Assembly (NCBI RefSeq): GCF_007744075.1
Contig: NZ_CP036266.1
Coordinates: 5,751,748 to 5,815,747 of the forward strand
From: Gimesia chilikensis
GTDB lineage: Bacteria > Planctomycetota > Planctomycetia > Planctomycetales > Planctomycetaceae
Direction: 5' to 3'
Length of the DNA: 64,000 nt
Part shown: positions 9,630-18,361 of the stretch, piece by piece
Layout of the letters: every line of letters starts with the position of its first letter
How positions within the stretch are numbered: the first letter of the stretch is position 1
Notes under the pieces: generated by a model
Told to the model about the DNA's origin: nothing
Database searches by the model: none
Seen by the model: only the letters and a program-made list of their open reading frames with translations
Translations under genes and position numbers: made by a program

Positions 9630-10082
9630 GGTTTCCGGTCGCTGTCAGAGACTGAATAGAGAATGGATACCTCAAATCTGAGATTGTGGGGCGGGTATTA
9701 CATCGCAATCCCCGAAATGGGTCAATATCAGGAAACAGAACAGGAAGTGCACATAAATACACACCTCGATTTTAGCTGACTTTTTGGCACTTCAAAATCA
9801 GTCAGAGTGGCGTTTATTGTGAATTTCCAAAAACAGTGAGAAAAGAAACTTGCATAAGTCATTTCATTTTTGCAGTTTATGGGCTATTCGAGCTTTTAGG
9901 AACTTTCCAACTCTCGACATTTAATCCGCGTAGTGAATAATACTCACGGAGCAGAGTGATCTCAAAACTGTCAGAAACATCAAAGGTTTTTGATTACTTT
10001 AGCTAATTTAAAAGCTATCTTTTGGGAGTATTCAATTTCGAATTGAGCCGTCTGAATCTGATTTTTATGAGGGGAAGATCGA
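9630..10082. other. 453-bp AT-rich divergent intergenic region
   Basis: No coding frame is seen. The stretch separates the divergent LptF/G-type and DksA-type genes and is richer in A+T than its surroundings. One loose sigma70-like match is present for the rightward gene: TCGACA at 9914-9919, 18 bases, then TAATAC at 9938-9943. This is too weak to call a promoter with confidence. Confidence 0.3.
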
Positions 10083-10535
10083 GTGGTACGTAAAGATGCA
10101 ATAATTCGGTTGCACAAGCAACTGTTGAACCGCCGCGATGAGCTCACCAAGCTTGTGAACGACAGTTCGGAAGGCTCCTCAGCCAGCCAGTCCTCCGTGG
10201 AGGACAGTGGTGACGCCGCGATTCGCCAGACACGACAGGATCTGGAATCTCACCTGGCAGAGCTGGAATACAAAGAACTGATGCAGATTCGGCGCGCGAT
10301 CTCCCTGATTCAGGAAGGACGTTACGGTCACTGCGAGAGCTGCAATAAGAATATACCGATTGCACGGCTTAAAGCGGTTCCTTACACGATGTTTTGTGTC
10401 AGTTGTGCACAACAGCGCGAATCGATGGGTTTATCCACGAGTGATGTTCATGGCGATTGGGAAAACGCCTACGAGTTCGAAGGACGTCTTAACGATCAGG
10501 AGTACAGAATTCACGATTTGGATCTCGAAAAATAA
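10083..10535 (+). CDS. DksA/TraR-family C4 zinc-finger transcription regulator
   Basis: Probable RNA polymerase secondary-channel regulator. An N-terminal coiled-coil region carries EDSGDAAIRQ near residues 41-50; this fits the DxxDxA tip motif that DksA needs for activity. The C-terminal four-cysteine finger is CESC and CVSC, about 21 residues apart. At 150 residues it matches DksA in length. Translation starts at GTG 10083, nine bases after GGGGAAG, which fixes the start because no in-frame ATG precedes the coiled coil. Regulation through ppGpp, as for DksA, is an inference. Confidence 0.85.
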   Translation: MVRKDAIIRLHKQLLNRRDELTKLVNDSSEGSSASQSSVEDSGDAAIRQTRQDLESHLAELEYKELMQIRRAISLIQEGRYGHCESCNKNIPIARLKAVPYTMFCVSCAQQRESMGLSTSDVHGDWENAYEFEGRLNDQEYRIHDLDLEK

Positions 10536-10546
10536 TCCCCCCCTCC

Positions 10547-10593
10547 GATAATAAACGACACAGGGTCACGCTCGACCGACTGCGTTTATTATC
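10547..10593 (+). terminator. Long inverted repeat just after the DksA-like gene (possible terminator)
   Basis: GATAATAAACG (10547-10557) is perfectly complementary to CGTTTATTATC (10583-10593). The 25-base loop has a second small stem, GGTC with GACC. It starts 12 bases after the stop codon. No U-run follows, so it may be an mRNA 3' structure, not a classic intrinsic terminator. Confidence 0.4.
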
Positions 10594-10820
10594 TGATCTC
10601 TCCACAACACGATGTCCCCTCATTCCTGTTACGATTCCCGGAGAGTGTGATTGCAGTCAATCACCAGACCCTGCTTTGTTACTGGAAGCCCGCGTAGATT
10701 CAGTTGGACTTCCGTAATCAAATCGTTCGGCACTTGGCGAAGGATTGCCTTATTTTGCCGTGGTCAGCAATAAGCTGAAATGCAAAAAAAGATCCTGGGT
10801 CACGCTGAGAGATTTGCAAC

Positions 10821-12344
10821 ATGAAGAATCGATATCCTTTGCTGGCAGTCATTGCCATCATTGTCTCCATTTCGTTGTGGAATACCTGCTTCGAGTCACC
10901 GCTCAGTTCACGTCAGCTGGAAGCGAAGATTCCTTCTCAGGGTAATGCCCGTCAACCAAATGCAGCGATGTTGTCTTCCGCATCTTCTCTGCACGATGGA
11001 AGCAGGCATCTCGCCAAGATCGCCAAACTCGCGACCCCCAGTGTCGTCCACATCCAGTGCGAACGGCAGACTCCCCGTGGCGCAGTTGAAGAAACCGGAT
11101 CCGGTGTCATCGTTCGCGGTGAGGGAAAACCGGGGTTATTCATTGTTACCAACCGCCACGTCGTGCGTGACTCAAACGGACCTGCGATTTCAATCCAACT
11201 GCACGATGGACGCGTTATCAACCCGACTCATAAATGGGAAGATAAAGATACCGACCTGGCGATCCTCAAGATTGACGTGACCGATGTTACTCCGGCCGAC
11301 TGGGGTGACAGTGACAAACTGGATATTGGTCACATGGTCCTGGCCATGGGCAGTCCGTTTGGTCTGAGCGAATCGGTGACCCTGGGTATTATCAGCGCCA
11401 AAGGACGCCGTTCTCTGCAACTGGGAAGCGGATCAGAGGTACTGAACCAGAACTTCCTGCAGACTGACGCCGCCATCAACCCGGGAAACAGTGGCGGTCC
11501 GCTGATCGACCTCGAAGGTAAAATTATCGGGATCAATACTGCAATTGCTTCCAACAGTGGTGGTAACGACGGAATCGGATTCAGTATCCCCAGCAAGCTG
11601 GTACAACACGTCTTTACACAGCTCCTGAAGTACGGGCAGGTCTATCGCGCTTACCTGGGTGTCCAGCTCGATCCGGAATTCAGTATCGGGACGGCAACCC
11701 GATTGAACATGGACCGTGTGCGTGGTGCCCGTGTGGTCAAAGTAATTTCTAACACGCCGGCTTCCCGCGCCAACCTGAAATATGATGACATCATTCTCAG
11801 TTTCGGCGGTATTGACGTTCTGGATCAGAACCACCTGATCAACCTGGTCTCCCTGACGCCGATCGAACATCGTGTGAGTGTCGTTCTGCTGAGAGATGGC
11901 CGTAAGGTCAACGTGATGGTGGAACTGGCGAACCGCCGGATTCTGGACGAACTGGAACGCAAACAGCGCGAATCACAACAGTCATCCCGACGCTTTGGTA
12001 CCTCTGCTGAGCCGATGAGCTTCCACAAAGTCAAACACGCATCCGCCACAGAGGATCTGGCCGGACTGGGGGTTCAGCCCATGAACGCAGATCTGGCTGC
12101 TCAGCTCGGTTTCGCACAAGGTCAGGCAGGTCTGCTGGTCTTAAGTGTCGACGAACAGAGTTCATTCTCTGGCGTGGTCGATCTCTATGATGTAATCGAA
12201 GAAGTCGCTGGTTCACCAGTCCGTAGTCTGCAGGACTTTCGCCAGGCACTGGATCAGCATCGGGATCTGAATTCGCTGGTCCTGAAAATTTCTCGTGGCA
12301 AGCCGGGATCAGTGCAGCAGCAACTCGTCATCTGGCAGAGGTAG
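10821..12344 (+). CDS. HtrA/DegP-like S1C serine protease with two PDZ domains
   Basis: Envelope protease expected to degrade or bind misfolded exported proteins. The N-terminus (residues 1-24) is a signal or anchor segment. The trypsin-like domain spans about 60-250 with a full triad: His113 in VTNRHVV, Asp145 in DKDTDLAIL and Ser224 in NPGNSGGPL. A first PDZ domain (about 275-370) includes YLGVQLDPEF and ARVVKVISNTPASRANL. A second, at about 410-505, is more divergent. The 507-residue length fits DegP-type proteins. ATG 10821 follows GAGAGA. Confidence 0.92.
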   Translation: MKNRYPLLAVIAIIVSISLWNTCFESPLSSRQLEAKIPSQGNARQPNAAMLSSASSLHDGSRHLAKIAKLATPSVVHIQCERQTPRGAVEETGSGVIVRGEGKPGLFIVTNRHVVRDSNGPAISIQLHDGRVINPTHKWEDKDTDLAILKIDVTDVTPADWGDSDKLDIGHMVLAMGSPFGLSESVTLGIISAKGRRSLQLGSGSEVLNQNFLQTDAAINPGNSGGPLIDLEGKIIGINTAIASNSGGNDGIGFSIPSKLVQHVFTQLLKYGQVYRAYLGVQLDPEFSIGTATRLNMDRVRGARVVKVISNTPASRANLKYDDIILSFGGIDVLDQNHLINLVSLTPIEHRVSVVLLRDGRKVNVMVELANRRILDELERKQRESQQSSRRFGTSAEPMSFHKVKHASATEDLAGLGVQPMNADLAAQLGFAQGQAGLLVLSVDEQSSFSGVVDLYDVIEEVAGSPVRSLQDFRQALDQHRDLNSLVLKISRGKPGSVQQQLVIWQR

Positions 12345-12472
12345 TCACAGCCCGGCACGACATTATTCCGACATCCACTCACCATCCCGCTACAGACAGT
12401 TAGCCGGATCAGTGATCACAACCGTATTCAAACCAGACTCGTTTCGTTGTTCAACAAGGGTTCTGCTTCAAC

Positions 12473-12508
12473 GAAAAAAGCCAGGTCAGTAATGTACTGA
12501 CCTGGCTT
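12473..12508 (-). terminator. Strong intrinsic terminator for the DUF11 gene
   Basis: AAGCCAGGTCAGTA (12478-12491) and TACTGACCTGGCTT (12495-12508) form a perfect 14-bp stem with a three-base loop. On the minus strand it is followed by a U-run (the A-run ending at 12479). It lies 29 bases after the stop of the DUF11-repeat gene and also faces the end of the HtrA-like gene. Confidence 0.9.
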
Positions 12509-12536
12509 CGGTTTGAATCTTAGATTCGCAGAGAAC

Positions 12537-14654
12537 TTAGTCGCGGTAGAAGCGAGTCAGTTCTTCGAACAGCAGAGGATCGCGGATCGAATCGCTGGCG
12601 AGACGAGCCCGGAACCGCTGGTTGCCTTCGACACTGCCGCGTACGATGACCTGGAACTGAACCGAGTCACCAGGTGCCAGACCTGCCAGAGATTTGAAGA
12701 CGACCACACCGTTCTCAGCGATGTGCTGAGTGGGACCGGTGGCAGAGATCAGCTCAACTCCGGGAGGCAGTTCGCAGGAGACAGAAACGTTCTGGGCAGA
12801 CTTGCTACCGTCGTTCTTGACTACTACGTTGTAACCTGTTTCGGCTCCGATTTCGACCGGATCGTTCAGGTCGGCAATTTCCAGAACCAGCTGGGCGACC
12901 CCTTCGATACGGGTCTGAATCTGTGCATCGGATTTCACGTTGTGTTCAGACAGAGCACGCACGTGGTGCACGTAGTTGCCGATAGTTTTGGTTTTCAGTT
13001 CGACGTTGACATTGGCTGACTGACCGGGCTCCATACGTCCCAGGAACCAGCTGATGGTGGAATCTTCAGGATTGAACTGACCGCCACGATCGGCTTTGAC
13101 GAATTCGAATCCTTCTGGAACTTTATGCAGCACGCGAACGTTGTTGGTAGCAGCAGCACCGTCGTTGACAGTAGAAATTGTGTACTGTGCAGAACGGCCT
13201 TTGTAACGCAGTCCGGGACCTTCGATGGCAACCTGAACTTTAGGAGCGATCACGTTCACACGAGCCTGAGTTTCCTGAGCCAGACCACCTTCAGCCTTAG
13301 CGACAACTTTCACAACCTGTTCGCCACCCAGGACAGCTGCCAGGGCCAGACGGATGGTGCGGGTTTCGCCAGGATTCAGCGAACCGACCTGCATCTGCAG
13401 ATACTCGGCAGTCACATGTTCCAGACCTTTAGGAATTTCAGCTTCCAGCACAACGTTGTGCAGGGTACCTGTTCCCGGGTTGGAAATGGTGACAGACTGT
13501 GAAGCAGGCTCACCAATCATGACATTGGTAGGACCTTTGACTGCAACCTGCAACAGAGGCTCAGCAACCATGAAGGATTCAGTCAGAGAGTTGGTAAACC
13601 GAACATTCGCTGCAGCGGTAATAGCACCTCGCTGGCTGGGGATCATTGAGATCTCGATGGTTTTGGTTTCACCGGCGTTCAGTGAATCAAACTTCCATTC
13701 GAGATGATCCTGGCTGGCAATGGGCCGGGGAGTGGCATCTGTCAGACGAACTGATACCGGGAAGAAGGCTTCCACAACAACGTCCTTGGCAGATGCTTTA
13801 CCTTCGTTGGTGACTTCCAGTGCGAACTCGCATTCCTGGCCAACGTTGATTTCACTTTTCTTGATCCACTTATGAGACACTTTGGCTTTCGCAACTTCAG
13901 AAGCAGTTCCGACAGGCTTCACCTGCACGGCTGCTGCACGACGTTTCTGAGGTGTGGAAGTAATGGTCACACCGGAAGGCTGAGTAGCAGTTTCTTCCTG
14001 TGCAGCTTTTCCAAAGGTCAGATGATGTTTGTTTTCTACAGCCTGACGATCAGGAATCCGGGGAATTGTCAAACCAGGTGCCTGAGGAGCAGGCTGTTTG
14101 AATTCGGTTGGCGTCCGGAATGGATTCTGACCACTGCCGGCACTGACCTGCTGAATTTTGCCCTGTGTACCTTTATGATGCTGAAACTCAGCATGCACGA
14201 TATTCTTTTTAGACTGATCCGCATTGAACTCTTCAAAACGGTACCGCTTCTGCTCTCCAGCCGGTTCCGCGTGGTCTACCTGCTGAAAAGCGGACTGCTT
14301 GACTTCAGCCTGCTGTTGTTTCTGCTCCAGGCGACGGTAAGGGCGTTCCTGACCGAACAGCTCCTTGTAATAGTTCGGGACCTGGGACATACGGGCTTTA
14401 CCCGTGGGCTGGTACTCTGCACCAGGCTGAGCCGCAGTCTGCTTCGGCTGGGAAATGGTGATATTTCCCGAGGTGCCGGCAGCTTCACCCGTAGACTTCT
14501 GTCCGGAGAAGTACTGAATACTGGCTTTGGAATTGGAAGGGGGAACAGAATCAAAGGGAGACTTTGATTCCATCATGCGATCATCGGCGGTTGCGATACT
14601 CGCACTCATTACCATGGTTGAAAATATCGCGAGCATCTTTTTTCCGCGTCGCAT
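12537..14654 (-). CDS. Secreted DUF11-repeat (OmcB-like) protein
   Basis: Large exported protein, probably of the cell envelope. ATG 14654 (MRRGKKMLAIFSTMVM) follows AAGGAG by six bases and opens a signal peptide ending near ASIATA; an earlier in-frame start would bury this signal. Residues about 25-250 are Gln/Pro-rich and look unstructured. After that come four tandem Ig-like DUF11 units, recognisable by recurring patterns such as VTNEGKASAKDVVVEAFFP, ISNPGTGTLHNVVLEAEIP and VKNDGSKSAQNVSVSCELPP, each followed by LNPGET or a similar turn. The units resemble chlamydial OmcB and other surface proteins. Function is unknown; a structural envelope role is the simplest inference. Confidence 0.82.
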   Translation of the reverse strand: MRRGKKMLAIFSTMVMSASIATADDRMMESKSPFDSVPPSNSKASIQYFSGQKSTGEAAGTSGNITISQPKQTAAQPGAEYQPTGKARMSQVPNYYKELFGQERPYRRLEQKQQQAEVKQSAFQQVDHAEPAGEQKRYRFEEFNADQSKKNIVHAEFQHHKGTQGKIQQVSAGSGQNPFRTPTEFKQPAPQAPGLTIPRIPDRQAVENKHHLTFGKAAQEETATQPSGVTITSTPQKRRAAAVQVKPVGTASEVAKAKVSHKWIKKSEINVGQECEFALEVTNEGKASAKDVVVEAFFPVSVRLTDATPRPIASQDHLEWKFDSLNAGETKTIEISMIPSQRGAITAAANVRFTNSLTESFMVAEPLLQVAVKGPTNVMIGEPASQSVTISNPGTGTLHNVVLEAEIPKGLEHVTAEYLQMQVGSLNPGETRTIRLALAAVLGGEQVVKVVAKAEGGLAQETQARVNVIAPKVQVAIEGPGLRYKGRSAQYTISTVNDGAAATNNVRVLHKVPEGFEFVKADRGGQFNPEDSTISWFLGRMEPGQSANVNVELKTKTIGNYVHHVRALSEHNVKSDAQIQTRIEGVAQLVLEIADLNDPVEIGAETGYNVVVKNDGSKSAQNVSVSCELPPGVELISATGPTQHIAENGVVVFKSLAGLAPGDSVQFQVIVRGSVEGNQRFRARLASDSIRDPLLFEELTRFYRD

Positions 14655-14853
14655 TGTGTTTCTCCTTACCGATAGGAACTTACTGCTGGATAGGGATGTT
14701 TGAGTTACTGGATTTGACATGATGAGAATTGTGAGAGCTGTAGTATCTGGATCATGCACAGGAAGGTTTTCTACTTTTATCCATCTCTCTCTATCGGGTG
14801 TAACGATTCACTTAATTGAACGAGTTGTAATGATTTTTTAAAATAAATCGGAA

Positions 14854-15087
14854 TTATAAGCTTTTCCGGTTATTCCGATTGCACCAGTCCCGATATTTCA
14901 CAGAGCACATCCAATAACACAAACCACTACACAGCAACACCTTAAGAACCGAGCCCCATTCCCGAATCGATTCCTGGATCATCCACAGTTCCCTAACCTT
15001 CCTATTCTGGCAAACAGGTCCCTGCAGGTGAAACCGGGCCCTCAAATCCTGCAAAACACGATTTTCATTTTCTGGCGATTGACTCAT
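14854..15087 (-). CDS. Possible small hypothetical protein, 77 aa
   Basis: An open frame in the 512-bp space between the DUF11 and lipB-like genes. The product has a charged N-terminal half and a short hydrophobic, cysteine-bearing stretch (VLLCSGLCYWMCSV) before a basic tail. No family is recognised. The upstream sequence has no clear Shine-Dalgarno site. It may be a chance frame. Nothing else is seen between 14655 and 15166. Confidence 0.3.
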   Translation of the reverse strand: MSQSPENENRVLQDLRARFHLQGPVCQNRKVRELWMIQESIREWGSVLKVLLCSGLCYWMCSVKYRDWCNRNNRKSL

Positions 15088-15166
15088 GGGTACTTAGACT
15101 CAAAATGACTGTTAGCTTACGGTCCGGCACCGGATCCCTTATTTTCGAGTCATACAGCAGGCAAAT

Positions 15167-15913
15167 ATGAGTTTATCCGCTTCAGAGACAGGCCATTCCA
15201 TGCGTCAGCACAAGACGCTGAAGGTCTACCTGCTGGGCTGTGTGGACTTTGATTCCCTGCTGACACTGCAGGAACGGGCTCTGCAGGAGATCCATTTCCA
15301 GCAGGACGAGTCCGCTATTCTGTTTGTCTGTGAACACCCGCCCATCGTCACTGTGGGGCGTGAAGGCAGCCATTACCAGCTGTCCGGGGCCTATCATGAC
15401 CTGAAGGCGAAACAGATTGAAGTTCGCTGGACGAATCGGGGAGGCGGAGCCCTGCTGCATGCCCCGGGGCAACTGGCCGTTTATCCCCTGTTCCCCCTCA
15501 AACAGCTGGGCATTGGCATCAGCGAATTCCGGGATCGCCTGCAGCGGGCAACACGCAGTGCAGCCGGGGAGCAGGGTGTCGACTGTGAAACCTGTCCGGA
15601 TGACTCAGGAATTTTGGGCCGTTGTGGACAGTTTGCCTTTCTGGGGGCTGCGATCAAATCCTGGATTTCTTACTATGGTTTGTATATTAATGTGTCTCCC
15701 GATATGAAACTGCAACGTCTGATCGACGCCAATCGATTTGACCACCGCGTGACTTCCCTGTCGGCAACGCTCACGCGGGAAGCCAGTATGGGTTCGGTTC
15801 GCGAAAGCATGATTCGCAACCTGGCTCAGCAGTTCGGCTATCCGGATCCCCACATTTTTACACGACACCCCTTACTGCATCGAGTAAAGAAGAAAGTTTA
15901 TGTCGACACTTAA
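15167..15913 (+). CDS. lipB: LipB-family octanoyltransferase-like protein lacking the catalytic Lys/Cys pair
   Basis: LipB moves octanoate from acyl carrier protein to lipoyl domains. This 248-residue protein has the family fold landmarks EHPPIVTVGR, RGGGALLHAPGQLAVYP (91-107) and GLYINVSPDM (171-180). The two residues that do the chemistry in E. coli LipB (Lys135 and Cys169) appear to be replaced: the Lys site reads GRCGQFAFLG (Gln155), and the usual PCG motif reads DANR (Asn189). Synteny with lipA, which it overlaps by 14 bases, supports the family call. It may be an inactive relative, an altered enzyme or a chaperone-like partner. The start could also be ATG 15200. Confidence 0.75.
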   Translation: MSLSASETGHSMRQHKTLKVYLLGCVDFDSLLTLQERALQEIHFQQDESAILFVCEHPPIVTVGREGSHYQLSGAYHDLKAKQIEVRWTNRGGGALLHAPGQLAVYPLFPLKQLGIGISEFRDRLQRATRSAAGEQGVDCETCPDDSGILGRCGQFAFLGAAIKSWISYYGLYINVSPDMKLQRLIDANRFDHRVTSLSATLTREASMGSVRESMIRNLAQQFGYPDPHIFTRHPLLHRVKKKVYVDT

Positions 15914-16799
15914 TATCATCACCGATCCCGCCCCCGCACCCCGGCAGCGTCTTCCCAAGTGGCTCAAACGGCCCATGCCGAAGCCTGGTATGGCTTTCAC
16001 CAGCAACGTGATCGAAGACCTCAACCTGGTCACCGTCTGCGAAAGTGCCAAATGCCCGAATCGCACCGAATGCTGGTCACATAAAACAGCGACACTGATG
16101 ATCCTGGGAAATGTCTGTACGCGACCTTGCGGGTTCTGCTCGATCGCCAAGGGGAAAACCGAAACCGTTCAGCTGGACGAACCCGAACGCGTAGCGGAAG
16201 CAGCCGCCCGTCTGGGCCTCGAACATGTGGTGATCACCTCTGTCACGCGTGACGACCTGCCGGACGGCGGGGCAGAACACTTCTATAACTGCATCCTGGC
16301 AGTCCGCGAACGGACCGGGGCAGACATCGAAGTCTTGACTCCTGACTTCCGTGGAAATCGTGATGCCATTCAGCGGGTGATTGAAGCTCATCCTGATGTG
16401 TTTAACCACAACACCGAAACGGTGCCGCGTCTGTATCACCGCGTCCGTCGGAACGCCGTCTATCAGCGGACCCTGGATCTGCTGAAGCAGGTGAAAGACA
16501 CTGATCCGAGCATCGTCACGAAAAGTGGTCTGATGCTGGGTCTCGGCGAAACACGCGAGGAAATACTCGAAGTCTGTGCCGATCTGCGGGCCGTTGGCTG
16601 TGACATCGTGACCATCGGCCAGTACCTGCAGCCGACGCCTGAGAACCTGCCGGTTGAGCGATTCCTGCCGCCGGAAGAATTCGATGAAGTGGGCGATCAG
16701 GTGCGGGCACTGGGATTCAAACTGGTGGCCAGTGGTCCCTTCGTCCGTTCCAGTTATCATGCAGGCGAAATGGCATCGGTACTGGGGAAAGAGTCCTGA
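15900..16799 (+). CDS. lipA: Lipoyl synthase
   Basis: Radical SAM enzyme that inserts two sulfurs into protein-bound octanoyl groups to make lipoyl cofactors. Both iron-sulfur clusters are intact: the auxiliary cluster CESAKCPNRTEC and the radical SAM CTRPCGFC motif. The C-terminal RSSYHAGE supplies the conserved RSSY serine ligand. At 299 residues the length is normal. The ATG lies inside the end of the lipB-like gene, implying translational coupling. The next gene starts on the base after its stop. Confidence 0.96.
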   Translation: MSTLNIITDPAPAPRQRLPKWLKRPMPKPGMAFTSNVIEDLNLVTVCESAKCPNRTECWSHKTATLMILGNVCTRPCGFCSIAKGKTETVQLDEPERVAEAAARLGLEHVVITSVTRDDLPDGGAEHFYNCILAVRERTGADIEVLTPDFRGNRDAIQRVIEAHPDVFNHNTETVPRLYHRVRRNAVYQRTLDLLKQVKDTDPSIVTKSGLMLGLGETREEILEVCADLRAVGCDIVTIGQYLQPTPENLPVERFLPPEEFDEVGDQVRALGFKLVASGPFVRSSYHAGEMASVLGKES

Positions 16800-17081
16800 A
16801 TGCCGACCCCGATCACGGTTCCTCCCCTGGAAAATCAGGACCAGAAACTGACCGTCAGTCTCTGGCTGACACGAACGGGAGAACCGGTTAACCGGGGAGA
16901 CCGGGTTGTCGAACTTCTGATTCCCGGTGTGACGTTCGATGTGGCTGCCCCCTGCACCGGAACACTTGCCCGTTGTGAATGTCGATCCGGAGACGAAGTG
17001 CACGAGGGAACCGTACTGGGCTGGATCGAACCTTCCGAAGCCAGTCCTCCAGATGAAACAGCCGCCTCTGGACCTGAGTGA
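16800..17081 (+). CDS. Small lipoyl/biotinyl-like domain protein without the modifiable lysine
   Basis: A 93-residue protein that matches a single biotinyl/lipoyl domain over residues 5-78: LTVSLWLTRTGEPVNRGDRV, then VAAPCTGTL and SGDEVHEGTVLGWIEP. In true carrier domains the hairpin tip reads DK; here the aligned segment is LIPGV, so Gly43 takes the lysine position and no lysine is nearby. It cannot carry lipoate or biotin in the usual way. Its ATG directly abuts the lipA stop codon, so it is surely in the lipB-lipA operon. A binding or regulatory role in lipoylation is inference. Confidence 0.75.
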   Translation: MPTPITVPPLENQDQKLTVSLWLTRTGEPVNRGDRVVELLIPGVTFDVAAPCTGTLARCECRSGDEVHEGTVLGWIEPSEASPPDETAASGPE

Positions 17082-17098
17082 TCAGAAACAGAAATGCC

Positions 17099-18160
17099 AT
17101 GACAACCGACCAGATCCGAGGTCATCAAACGATTCTGGAAATGCTCGACCGGGCCCTGTCCCGCGGACGACTGCCGCACGCGCTGCTATTCGCCGGTCCG
17201 GTGGGCGTGGGTAAGAACCGGGTTGCCCGTTATCTTGCCCAGTGCCTGTTCTGCGAACAGACTCCCTCAGACCAGCTCAGTTGCTGTCGCGAATGTAACT
17301 CGTGTAAACAGATGGCCGCCGGCACGCATCCTGATTTGATCAGCATCGAATGCCCTCCCGACAAAGCCATCCTCCCCTTAAGCCTGATCATCGGCAGCGA
17401 GGAGCGGCGGGGCCGCGAAGGGGTCTGTTATGAAATGTCGCTCCGCCCCATGACCGGGAATCGAAGGATTGCGGTCATCGACGACGCTGACAAAATGAAT
17501 GCCGAGAGTGCCAACGCACTGTTAAAAACCCTGGAAGAGCCCTCGGCGAATTACCTGATGATTCTGATCGCCAGTGAGTTGGATGCGATCCTGCCCACGA
17601 TTCGTTCCCGCTGCCAGCTGATCCGGTTTGCTGAACTCTCTGCAGACGATGTTTCCGAACTGCTGCTGGAACATCAACTGGCGGAGTCTCCCGAACAGGC
17701 GCAACAGGTTGCCCGACTGTCGGGGGGCTCGCTGGATGTCGCCAGCCAGTTGCTGGATGAGAACCTGCAGGAACTCAGGACGAGCATCACACGACTGTTG
17801 TGCCAGCATCCCTTCCGTCCGCAGGCGTTTTCACAGGCGGTGATCAAAGCCGTGGATGATATCGGCGGCAATACTGCTGCTCAGCGGAAAACGGCGCACT
17901 GGATCCTGCATTTCTGTGCCGACTTCTATCACCAGGCATTACAGACGGCCGCCGGACATGAGTCGGCGGTGAACAATGCGCAGATCGACAAATTTGTGAA
18001 CGGATTCCCCGGCTCAACCGAAGACCGGATCGAGAAGCTGGGTTCGCTGCTGGATCGACTGCTGGAAACCGAAGAACAGATCGATCGGAACGCCACGATC
18101 AGCCTCTGTATCGAAAACCTGAGCGAAGACCTCCGGGCGCTGCAGAAAAGCACTCCCTGA
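17099..18160 (+). CDS. holB: DNA polymerase III delta-prime subunit (clamp loader ATPase-like)
   Basis: Clamp-loader AAA+ subunit. The N-terminal domain has GHQTILEMLDRAL, the P-loop-like GPVGVGKNRVA, a four-cysteine zinc module (CLFC, CRECNSC), IDDADKMNAESANALLKTLE and the arginine-finger region IRSRCQLIRF. The C-terminal part is helical, as in delta-prime or DnaX proteins. Asn follows the P-loop Lys where Ser or Thr is usual, suggesting weak or no ATP hydrolysis, as is known for delta-prime. ATG 17099 is chosen; a GTG at 17078 overlapping the preceding stop is an alternative. dnaX itself is not in the window. Confidence 0.85.
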   Translation: MTTDQIRGHQTILEMLDRALSRGRLPHALLFAGPVGVGKNRVARYLAQCLFCEQTPSDQLSCCRECNSCKQMAAGTHPDLISIECPPDKAILPLSLIIGSEERRGREGVCYEMSLRPMTGNRRIAVIDDADKMNAESANALLKTLEEPSANYLMILIASELDAILPTIRSRCQLIRFAELSADDVSELLLEHQLAESPEQAQQVARLSGGSLDVASQLLDENLQELRTSITRLLCQHPFRPQAFSQAVIKAVDDIGGNTAAQRKTAHWILHFCADFYHQALQTAAGHESAVNNAQIDKFVNGFPGSTEDRIEKLGSLLDRLLETEEQIDRNATISLCIENLSEDLRALQKSTP

Positions 18161-18247
18161 ACGCAAGTGCCAGTAACGGGGCACAGTCTGCTTTTTAAAA
18201 AAAAGGATTTCGCCCGAATCGATAGAGATTGATCCCTGCTGTTCGGC

Positions 18248-18253
18248 TATAAT
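18248..18253 (+). promoter_or_regulatory. Candidate -10 box upstream of ricT-like gene
   Basis: A perfect TATAAT lies 109 bases before the PSP1-domain gene, in the 201-bp space after holB. No good -35 hexamer is found at 16-18 bases, so a promoter here is only suggested. Confidence 0.3.
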
Positions 18254-18361
18254 AGAATCTTAACAGCAGAATCCACGCTTCTCCTGCAGAGGATTCTTCC
18301 CGAGGGATCCGCGGGCCATTCTGCTGCTGTTTCTGATCTCCATTCGATGAAATTATCATAG

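Noticed and set aside
10727-10745. Sigma54-like sequence TTGGCGAAGGATTGCC
   Set aside because: The GG and GC are separated by nine bases, not the required ten, and no sigma54 activator gene is nearby.
16077-17003. 308-codon open frame on the minus strand
   Set aside because: Antisense to lipA, which has all its cluster cysteines.
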